Of a stretch of DNA of 6,670 nt, positions 1-5,372 are shown piece after piece (the stretch's first letter is position 1; the number at the start of each line of letters is the position of its first letter). The DNA is from Verrucomicrobiota bacterium (GTDB lineage Bacteria; Verrucomicrobiota; Kiritimatiellia; B70-G9). The notes beneath the pieces were generated by a model that worked only from the letters and a program-made list of their open reading frames with translations, was not told where the DNA came from and made no database searches. The position numbers and the translations under genes are program-made. Location of the stretch: the NCBI GenBank assembly GCA_003641465.1, contig QNAJ01000083.1, forward strand, positions 1-6,670, given 5' to 3'.

Positions 1-27
1 CATGATTGGAGCTTTTTGCCCGGAAAG

Positions 28-126
28 TTCCAAAGGTTGGACTTTTCGATGCAAGGCTTGCGGGGCTTGTCCCGCGGTTCGCGGGATTTGTGAATGTGTG
101 TGAAAAAACACTTCCAAAGATTGGAA
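28..126. repeat. Two copies of a TTCCAAAGRTTGGAA near-palindrome
   Basis: TTCCAAAGGTTGGAC lies at 28-42 and TTCCAAAGATTGGAA at 112-126. The second is a perfect inverted repeat of TTCCAA around the 3-base centre AGA; the first differs from symmetry by one base at its end. Two matching palindromes 84 bases apart indicate a dispersed repeat family. From memory, similar motifs are frequent between genes of Kiritimatiellota and related PVC bacteria. Their role is unknown; a protein binding site or a small RNA hairpin are both possible. Confidence 0.7.
66..86. repeat. GC-rich stem-loop TCCCGCG-GTT-CGCGGGA
   Basis: The bases at 70-76 and 80-86 form a perfect 7-bp stem with a GTT loop. The left flank CTTGTCCCGC (67-76) is the reverse complement of GCGGGACAAG at 614-623, so this hairpin and the one at 614-629 are diverged copies in opposite orientation. 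No T-run follows, so it does not look like an intrinsic terminator. Confidence 0.6.
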
Positions 127-222
127 ATTCCTGAAGGCGAAGCTTTCAATGGTTGCTCTGCAGAATGCGGGGCTTGGAACTTCTTGAAAAAAGGCCCAGA
201 GCTTGCCCCGCAGAAGGCGGGA

Positions 223-318
223 TGTAGTAGCCGCTGTAGGCTTCCGCCGCTCCAGCGGGGAGCGGGAATGTCCTGTCCACCCCTCAGGGGGCGTGCCGTT
301 CTAAGAATGGCTGCTGCA
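223..318. repeat. Possible degenerate TGTAGTAGC...GGCTGCTGCA element
   Basis: TGTAGTAGC at 223-231 matches the head of the elements at 830 and 974. GGCTGCTGCA at 309-318 matches their tail consensus GGCTRCTRCA. Head and tail are roughly inverted complements, so this 96-bp stretch may be a third, more decayed copy. The interior (GCTTCCGCCGCTCCAGCGG and neighbours) is GC-rich and self-complementary but shows no clear similarity to the other interiors. Pairing this head with this tail is inference. Confidence 0.4.
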
Positions 319-370
319 ATTGATACGCCGAGTGCCATCTTGAGCCTGACAAGCCATCGGTGCGATGGCA

Positions 371-402
371 TCCTCCGTGGTCTCTGTGTTCTTTGTGGTG
401 AG
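371..402. repeat. Widespread low-complexity intergenic phrase
   Basis: This stretch reads TCCTCCGTGGTCTCTGTG and continues with TTCTTTGTGGTGAG. Its reverse complement is built on CACAAAG/CACAGAG units and encodes peptide such as TTKNTETTED. From memory, this phrase (ACCACAAAGAACACAGAG and variants) recurs between genes in many unrelated environmental bacteria and is often mis-annotated as a small protein. I regard it as a non-coding repeat of unknown origin. Confidence 0.55.
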
Positions 403-577
403 AATGGTTAATGGGTAATGGGTTGTTGGATTGGAATGTGTGAACGCGGCATCAGGCAAGGCGGGGCCGGATACAGCAAAATCAAAAGAAAACCCGCCCG
501 CCAAGGACAGAAAGGCAGAATGAGGAAAAGAGACTTCTTCCCCCCAATCAACCATTTACCATGAACGATTAGCCAAT

Positions 578-602
578 GCCGATTAGAGCATCGGCTGCTG
601 CA
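578..602. repeat. GCCGAT hairpin with GGCTGCTGCA tail
   Basis: GCCGAT (578-583) pairs with ATCGGC (590-595) around the loop TAGAGC. The 3' arm merges into the tail GGCTGCTGCA (593-602). The same hairpin-plus-tail arrangement recurs at 879-903, 914-937, 1135-1158 and near 1169-1198. No matching TGTAGTAGC head was found close upstream, so this may be a solitary half-element. Confidence 0.65.
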
Positions 603-613
603 CCCCGCTGGCG

Positions 614-629
614 GCGGGACAAGTCCCGC
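614..629. repeat. Perfect hairpin GCGGGAC-AA-GTCCCGC
   Basis: A 7-bp perfect stem with a 2-base spacer is followed by GTTCCGCGG and then an A-run at 639-646. On the plus strand the A-run is on the wrong side for a terminator, and no plus-strand gene ends upstream of it. It is related to the inverted copy at 66-86 through GCGGGACAAG. Best described as a dispersed GC-rich palindromic repeat. Confidence 0.6.
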
Positions 630-763
630 GTTCCGCGGAAAAAAAAGAATCTCTCGCTAGGGACGCCAGGGGGGTTAATGGGTAATCGTTATTGGTTAAT
701 TGTCAGAACTTGCCAGAAGTCAGAGGGCAGTGGGCGGTGCTCGGTAGAGGTTGCTGGTTGTCC

Positions 764-795
764 AGTTGTTCGGTTGTTGAGTTGTTCGGTTGTTG
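764..795. repeat. Perfect 16-bp tandem duplication in a G/T-rich tract
   Basis: AGTTGTTCGGTTGTTG occurs back to back at 764-779 and 780-795, inside a longer TTG-rich tract (about 751-810) made of variants such as GGTTGTCC and GGGTTGATGG. A low-complexity tract like this can expand and contract by slippage. It encodes no credible protein; the strand asymmetry (almost no C on the plus strand) is notable. Confidence 0.75.
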
Positions 796-829
796 GGTTG
801 ATGGTTGGTGCTTCTCGGCGGGGCGGATG

Positions 830-937
830 CGTAGTAGCGCTTGTTCTAAAGCGCACAGAATCTCATTGCCGCTCCCATGCCGATTACAACATTGGCTACT
901 GCAAGCCCCCCATGCCGTTTTGACAACGGCTACTACA
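830..937. repeat. 108-bp element with inverted ends CGTAGTAGC...GGCTACTACA
   Basis: The left end CGTAGTAGC (830-838) and the right end GGCTACTACA (928-937) are near-perfect inverted complements. Inside are three small hairpins: GCGCTT/AAGCGC (837-842 with 849-854), GCCGAT/ATTGGC (879-884 with 891-896, one wobble pair) and GCCGTT/AACGGC (914-919 with 925-930). The interior TTCTAAAGCGCA (844-855) recurs exactly at 1103-1114 in the next element. With terminal inverted repeats, no coding capacity and a neighbouring copy, it resembles a miniature non-autonomous element or a palindromic repeat cluster. No target-site duplication was clear. Confidence 0.55.
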
Positions 938-973
938 CCCCATCAACGAACAACGATCAACTATGAACGAACA

Positions 974-1198
974 TGTAGTAGCGCTTGCTCCGGAGGGCGA
1001 TTCGCACAGGCGCACCTGGACGCACTCCCGCCGCGTACTGACAGGCCCCCGCACGAGAACCCACCTCCCGAGGAGTCGCGCCCCGATGAACATCGGGGCG
1101 GATTCTAAAGCGCAAATCGCATTCCCCCCAAACTGCCGATTGAACATCGGCTGCTGCATCCCCGCGTGCCGTTGCCTGACGGCACAACGGCTACTACA
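974..1198. repeat. 225-bp element with inverted ends TGTAGTAGC...GGCTACTACA
   Basis: TGTAGTAGC (974-982) and GGCTACTACA (1189-1198) are inverted ends matching those of the 830-937 element. The interior shares the exact 12-mer TTCTAAAGCGCA (1103-1114). It contains a perfect 9-bp stem CGCCCCGAT-GAAC-ATCGGGGCG (1079-1100), GCCGAT/ATCGGC (1135-1140 with 1146-1151) carrying its own GGCTGCTGCA tail, and GTGCCGT/ACGGCAC (1166-1172 with 1179-1185). It may be two or more units fused end to end, which would explain its doubled length. Confidence 0.5.
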
Positions 1199-1203
1199 TT
1201 TAC

Positions 1204-1306
1204 GGGTCAGAGGAAGCATAATGTCGGAACGGATTCCGCCGCACCCCGGCGACGGCAACCGGTCATAATCACTAATCAAGGCCTGACCCCGGGGCTGACC
1301 CCGGGG
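1204..1306. mobile_element. Small element bounded by inverted GGGTCAG, overlapping rmuC
   Basis: GGGTCAG at 1204-1210 is inverted as CTGACCC at 1283-1289. The right end is doubled: CTGACCCCGGGG occurs in tandem at 1283-1294 and 1295-1306. Read on the minus strand, this end is GGGGTCAGGCCTTGATTAG; from memory, GGGTCAGAG and GGGGTCAGGCCTTGA are common boundary motifs near REP-associated (Y1 family) transposase genes in environmental bacteria. There is no transposase inside, so it would be a non-autonomous relic. It contains GC-rich self-complementary sequence (GCCG/CGGC, 1238-1250). It overlaps the last codons of rmuC, so it probably arrived at the gene's 3' end. The mobile label is inference. 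Confidence 0.4.
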
Positions 1307-2357
1307 GGAGGCGTTCGAATGTGGAGAGGCGCTGCTGCAGTCCTGCCAGGCGCTTGTCGCTTTCGGCGTACTTCTTGGAAAGATTTTCCAGGTGATGGCC
1401 CATGGTGGTGAAACTTTCCGAGAAGCGCTCCAGATCGGCACGCAGCGCCCCGAGCTGAGTGAGGATCTCCCGGGCACATTGCTCAATACGCATCCCTTTC
1501 AATCCCAGGAGAATGGTCTGCAGGTAGGCATAGAAGCTGTTGGGCGAAACCGGGATCACCCGCCGGGCAATCGCAAAACCGAAAAGGCTGTCCTCTGAAG
1601 GATCGTCGGTCTTGATAATAGTCTCATAGTAGACGTTCTCAGCGGGGATGTACATGAGGGCGAAATCAAAGGTGCCCTGATCGGGACGGATGTATTTGGC
1701 CGCGATGTCGGAGATGTGCTTGCGGACGTCACGCAGAAAATCGCGGCGGCGCTGACGCCATTCTTTCTCACCGCCCTGTTCGACGGAACCGGGAAAGTTC
1801 GATAGCGGAAACTTGGCGTCCACCGGTACGATGCCGGAACTCAGCCGGATGGCGGCATCCACGACCACGCCGTCCGGAAAGCGGTATTGAAGCTCGTAGT
1901 GCTCCGGAGGCAGAATCTGGGCCAGCAGATCGGCCAGCATGAGCTCGCCGAGGCCGCCGCGGAACTTGGGAGCCCGCAGAGCTTCCTGGAGTCGCCGGAT
2001 ATCCTCGCCGACCTGTTGCATGTTGCGCGTAGACTGCTGCAGTTCACCAAGGCTGCGCTGCAGCTCACCCATGGTGCGTTGGGTATTGTCGAGCCGCTCG
2101 TTGAAACTGCGGCTGGCTTCACCCAGGGTCCGCGTCACGGACTCGGAAAGCCGTTCCACTGATTGCCGCAGGAATTGGATCTGCTCAGCGGATGAATGCT
2201 GAAGTGTCTCGACCATCTGCTGCATCCGGATGAGAGATTCTGTGGCGCGGTCGGCGACGGTACGGCCCCGGGTTCTCGAGTAGACCAGAAGCGCCAGACC
2301 CAGCGCTCCGCCAGCAATGACGGCGGCCAGCAGGAGTACTGTGATATTCGTATTCAA
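1272..2357 (-). CDS. rmuC: RmuC family DNA recombination protein
   Basis: A 361-residue RmuC family protein. In E. coli, loss of RmuC raises inversion at short inverted repeats, and the family is thought to carry a PD-(D/E)XK nuclease-like fold; its biochemical activity is not settled. Visible layout: an N-terminal membrane anchor (residues 5-26), a long coiled-coil-like stretch (about 36-127, rich in Q, E and R), then the conserved core with RGGLGE (133-138), DAAIRL (167-172) and VDAKFP (179-184), the likely catalytic acid, acid and D-x-K residues. It is shorter than E. coli RmuC (about 475) but typical of the short form. The start codon is TTG (2355-2357), with only a weak GGGAA upstream; no ATG lies between it and the in-frame stop at 2433-2435. 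The last residues (PGSAPGSGLD) and the stop come from a repeat element. It is divergent from uvrA. Confidence 0.96.
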   Translation of the reverse strand: MNTNITVLLLAAVIAGGALGLALLVYSRTRGRTVADRATESLIRMQQMVETLQHSSAEQIQFLRQSVERLSESVTRTLGEASRSFNERLDNTQRTMGELQRSLGELQQSTRNMQQVGEDIRRLQEALRAPKFRGGLGELMLADLLAQILPPEHYELQYRFPDGVVVDAAIRLSSGIVPVDAKFPLSNFPGSVEQGGEKEWRQRRRDFLRDVRKHISDIAAKYIRPDQGTFDFALMYIPAENVYYETIIKTDDPSEDSLFGFAIARRVIPVSPNSFYAYLQTILLGLKGMRIEQCAREILTQLGALRADLERFSESFTTMGHHLENLSKKYAESDKRLAGLQQRLSTFERLPPGSAPGSGLD

Positions 2358-2458
2358 CCTGTTTCCCAGTCTAACCGGAGCGGCCCGGCAGGCGCAAGGG
2401 CGGCGGTTGCGGCAATCCCTGGACGAACTGTTTCAGGGTGGTGGCAGGTCGGCCCTCG

Positions 2459-2498
2459 TATGCTATTATTGAGAATTTGACTGCGAGTGAAACGCAGT
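2459..2498. promoter_or_regulatory. Candidate bidirectional promoter and 5' UTR hairpin between rmuC and uvrA
   Basis: The 153-bp gap between the divergent genes has one AT-rich island. Facing uvrA is an extended -10, TGCTATTAT (2461-2469), without a good -35, which is usual for extended -10 promoters. Facing rmuC, TAATAG (complement of 2463-2468) sits 18 bp from TTTCAC (complement of 2487-2492), a moderate -10/-35 pair. The two -10 elements overlap, so polymerase could bind in either direction but not both at once. Just downstream, ACTGCG (2480-2485) and CGCAGT (2493-2498) form a 6-bp inverted repeat that would be an operator or a hairpin in the uvrA leader. I see no LexA-type site of the CTGT-N8-ACAG or GAAC-N4-GTTC form. 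Confidence 0.4.
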
Positions 2499-2500
2499 GG

Positions 2501-2505
2501 GTAGG
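2501..2505 (+). promoter_or_regulatory. uvrA ribosome binding site
   Basis: GTAGG ends five bases before the uvrA ATG at 2511. It is a partial Shine-Dalgarno match of normal spacing and supports this start, which also matches the N-terminus of known UvrA proteins. Confidence 0.5.
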
Positions 2506-2510
2506 CGACG

Positions 2511-5372
2511 ATGGGCAAGCCGGAAATACTCATAGTCGGCGCGCGCCAGCATAACCTGAAGAATATCACGGTGCGCATTCCGCGGGGCAGCCTGACGGTT
2601 GTCACCGGACTGAGCGGGTCGGGAAAGTCCTCGCTGGCGTTCGATACGCTGTATGCCGAGGGACAGAGGAAGTACGTGGAGAGCCTGTCGGCCTATGCAC
2701 GCCAGTTTCTCGAGCAGATGCAGAAGCCAGACGTTGACAATATCGAGGGCCTTTCACCGGCAATATCGATTGAGCAAAGGACGGCCGGGGGGAACCCGCG
2801 CTCGATCGTCGCCACTACAACCGAGATACATGATTACCTGCGACTTCTGTTCGCCAGCATCGGACGGCCGCATTGTCCCCAGTGCGGCAGGCCGATCGGA
2901 TCACAGTCGGCGGAGATGATTGTGGAGCAACTCCTGCGGCTGGCTGATCGCACCCGCATCGTGATACTGGCGCCGCTGGTCAGAGGGCGCAAGGGGAGAC
3001 ATGCTGATATCCTGGATCGGGTACGCCGATCGGGATTCGTGAGAGTCCGCATTGACGGCCAGATATATGAAGTTGAGGATGTGCCCGAGCTCAATCCCCG
3101 AAAGAAACACACCATTGAGGTAGTGGTTGATCGCCTGGAAATCACCCGGCGGGTGCGCCCCCGCCTGGCGGACTCGGTGGAAACCGCCCTGGCGCACGGT
3201 GAGGGGTTGATGGGCGTGCTTATCCAAAAATCCGGCGGCTGGGAGGAGAGACTGTTCTCGGAAAAGAACGCGTGTCCGGATTGCGGAGTCAGCTTCGAGA
3301 CCCTTACTCCGCGCCACTTTTCCTTTAACAGCCCATACGGCGCCTGCCCCACGTGTCACGGCTTGGGGAGCATGGAAGTATTTGATGAAGGGCTGGTGGT
3401 TCCCGATCCGGATCTTTCGCTTGAAGAGGGTGCCATCCACGCCTGGCGGCGGGGTGGGCGGCGGCTGATCATCTATTACAAGGGCGTGCTGCGGGCAGTG
3501 GCGCGGCACTACGGGATAGATATGTATAAGCCGTACCGGGAGCTCCCCGCTGAATTCCGGCGGATACTCATGTACGGGTCGGGAGATGAGGAGATCGAGT
3601 TCGGTTTCTGGCGCGGTGGAGCCTACCACCGGTACAGCAAGCCGTTTGAGGGGGTCATACCTAACCTGGAACGGCGCTATGAGCAGACCGAGAGCGATGC
3701 GGTGCGGCAACGCCTGCGCAGCTACATGAGTCGGCAACCCTGCCGCTCATGCGGAGGTGCGCGCCTGAGACCCGAGTCGCTGGCCGTGACAGTGGGGGGA
3801 CGGTCTATCGCCGAGGTGACCCGGATGTCGGTGAAGGAAGCTCTGCATTTCTTTGACAACCTGAAGCTGAGTCGCCAGGAGGCCCGGATTGCCCGGGACA
3901 TCCTGCGGGAAATCCGGCAGCGGCTGGGTTTCATGGCGGACGTCGGCCTGGACTACCTTACGCTGGACCGGGAGAGCGGAACCCTGTCGGGCGGGGAGGC
4001 TCAGCGTATCCGGCTGGCGACCCAGATCGGTGCGGGTCTGGTAGGAGTACTGTATGTACTGGACGAGCCGAGCATCGGTTTGCACTACCGCGACAACCGG
4101 CGGCTCATCGAAACTCTCAAGGAGCTCCGGGACCTGGGTAACACGGTGGTAGTGGTGGAACATGATGAGCAGATGATACGATCGGCGGACCATATCATTG
4201 ATCTGGGCCCGGGTGCGGGGCGGCACGGCGGGCACGTGGTCTATTCGGGTCCGGTTGAAGGGTTGCTCAAGAACCGCCGTTCGGTCACGGCACAATACCT
4301 GCGACGTGATCTGGAGATTCCTGTCCCGCGGGAGAGAAAGAGGCCTGAGCAGGGCTGGTTGGAAATCATCGGTGCAGCCGAAAACAACCTCAAGGAGATA
4401 GATGTCCGGATTCCGCTGGGATTGCTGGTGTGCGTTACGGGGGTGTCGGGAAGCGGCAAGAGTACTCTCGTAGACGAGATCCTGCGGCGGGCGCTGTTCC
4501 GGCGGTTCTACGGATCGCGGGAAAAACCGGGGCGGCACAAGCGGATTGTGGGCGCCGACCAGATAGACAAGGTTATTGTAATTGACCAGTCACCGATCGG
4601 CAGAACGCCGCGGAGCAATCCGGCCACCTACACAGGCGTTTTCTCAATCATCCGCGACCTTTTCGCCCGTCTGCCGGAGGCCAAGGTGCGCGGATATGGT
4701 CCGGGGCGCTTCAGTTTCAATGTCAAGGGAGGACGGTGCGAGGCCTGCCGGGGGGACGGCGTGCTGAAGATTGAAATGCATTTTCTCCCCGATGTCTACG
4801 TGACCTGTGAACAGTGCCGCGGCCGGCGCTACAACCGGGAGACTCTCGAGATCAGGTACCGGGGAAAGAACATTGCCGATGTACTGGATATGACCGTGGA
4901 TGAGGCGCGGGAGTTCTTTCGGGCGATACCCGCCCTTGAAAGGAAGCTCAGCACCCTGTCCGAGGTGGGACTCGGTTATATGCAACTGGGACAACCTGCC
5001 ACCACGTTGTCCGGAGGGGAGGCTCAGCGGCTCAAACTGTCGGCAGAGCTGGGGAAGAAGGGAACCGGGCAAACCCTCTACATCCTTGACGAGCCGACCA
5101 CGGGACTTCATTTTGCTGATATTCATAAGCTGATGAACGTACTTATCCGGCTGCGGGACGCCGGCAATACGCTGGTGGTCATTGAGCACAACCTGGACGT
5201 TATCAAGATGGCTGATTACATCATTGATCTGGGGCCTGAAGGGGGCGACGAGGGGGGATGGATAGTGGCCGAAGGTACTCCCGAGGAGGTGGCTGCCTGC
5301 CCCCGCTCATATACCGGCCGGTACCTCCGCCAAGTACTTGAGAGCACAAGGCGCGGGTCTGATGCGCATTGA
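2511..5372 (+). CDS. uvrA: Excinuclease ABC subunit A (UvrA)
   Basis: A complete 953-residue UvrA (E. coli: 940), the damage-sensing ATPase of nucleotide excision repair. As a dimer in the cytoplasm it scans DNA, loads UvrB at the lesion and leaves; UvrC then cuts. Both ABC ATPase sites are intact: Walker A GLSGSGKS (33-40) and GVSGSGKS (644-651); signatures LSGGEAQR (492-499) and LSGGEAQR (833-840); Walker B ending in D518-E519 and D860-E861. Zinc-binding cysteine pairs are C122/C125 with C411/C414, C255/C258 with C279/C282, and C743/C746 with C766/C769, the last being the C-terminal zinc finger used in damage recognition. The UvrB-binding and insertion domains are of normal length. The segment QRTAGGNPRSIVATTTE differs slightly from the commoner TSHNPRSTVGTVTE but keeps PRS. 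The ATG start fits the family. It is divergent from rmuC and overlaps the next gene by 11 bases. Confidence 0.99.
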   Translation: MGKPEILIVGARQHNLKNITVRIPRGSLTVVTGLSGSGKSSLAFDTLYAEGQRKYVESLSAYARQFLEQMQKPDVDNIEGLSPAISIEQRTAGGNPRSIVATTTEIHDYLRLLFASIGRPHCPQCGRPIGSQSAEMIVEQLLRLADRTRIVILAPLVRGRKGRHADILDRVRRSGFVRVRIDGQIYEVEDVPELNPRKKHTIEVVVDRLEITRRVRPRLADSVETALAHGEGLMGVLIQKSGGWEERLFSEKNACPDCGVSFETLTPRHFSFNSPYGACPTCHGLGSMEVFDEGLVVPDPDLSLEEGAIHAWRRGGRRLIIYYKGVLRAVARHYGIDMYKPYRELPAEFRRILMYGSGDEEIEFGFWRGGAYHRYSKPFEGVIPNLERRYEQTESDAVRQRLRSYMSRQPCRSCGGARLRPESLAVTVGGRSIAEVTRMSVKEALHFFDNLKLSRQEARIARDILREIRQRLGFMADVGLDYLTLDRESGTLSGGEAQRIRLATQIGAGLVGVLYVLDEPSIGLHYRDNRRLIETLKELRDLGNTVVVVEHDEQMIRSADHIIDLGPGAGRHGGHVVYSGPVEGLLKNRRSVTAQYLRRDLEIPVPRERKRPEQGWLEIIGAAENNLKEIDVRIPLGLLVCVTGVSGSGKSTLVDEILRRALFRRFYGSREKPGRHKRIVGADQIDKVIVIDQSPIGRTPRSNPATYTGVFSIIRDLFARLPEAKVRGYGPGRFSFNVKGGRCEACRGDGVLKIEMHFLPDVYVTCEQCRGRRYNRETLEIRYRGKNIADVLDMTVDEAREFFRAIPALERKLSTLSEVGLGYMQLGQPATTLSGGEAQRLKLSAELGKKGTGQTLYILDEPTTGLHFADIHKLMNVLIRLRDAGNTLVVIEHNLDVIKMADYIIDLGPEGGDEGGWIVAEGTPEEVAACPRSYTGRYLRQVLESTRRGSDAH

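Larger units (their letters stand above)
406..686. repeat. Duplicated 14-mer GGTTAATGGGTAAT
   Basis: GGTTAATGGGTAAT occurs at 406-419 and again at 673-686, each followed by a similar G/T-rich tail (GGGTTGTTGG and CGTTATTGG). A degenerate inverted version, ACCATTTACCATGAAC, begins at 551. The copies are 267 bases apart and share no other long similarity, so this is a dispersed short repeat and not a duplication of the whole segment. The span given runs from the first copy to the last. Confidence 0.6.
1..1271. other. Gene-free region packed with short repeats
   Basis: No reading frame here looks like a real gene. The frames that exist are short, overlap one another on both strands, lack good ribosome binding sites and translate repeats into low-complexity peptide. 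The DNA holds several unrelated families of short repeats and perfect hairpins, listed separately. Some AT-richer patches (about 400-570 and 640-720) alternate with very GC-rich ones. I see no tRNA, rRNA, riboswitch or CRISPR array. The region lies downstream of rmuC; the gene to its left is outside the window. The dense non-coding repeats suggest a place where small repeats accumulate, though decayed genes cannot be excluded. Confidence 0.8.

Noticed and set aside
830..1198. Possible CRISPR array
   Set aside because: The repeated units are irregularly spaced, differ in sequence and length, and have no uniform spacers; no cas gene is nearby.
1236..1255. Intrinsic terminator for rmuC
   Set aside because: A GC-rich imperfect hairpin is present downstream of the rmuC stop, but no T-run follows on the minus strand.
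94..1268. Short open frames on both strands in the left region
   Set aside because: They translate repeats and hairpins, overlap one another, and show no protein-like composition or good ribosome binding sites.
2420..2440. GAACTGTTTC as a LexA/SOS box for uvrA
   Set aside because: It matches neither CTGT-N8-ACAG nor GAAC-N4-GTTC; only a weak GAA-N4-TTC symmetry is present.
2901..4538. Minus-strand frames of 278 and 263 codons within uvrA
   Set aside because: They lie wholly opposite conserved UvrA coding sequence and have no domain, so they are shadows.
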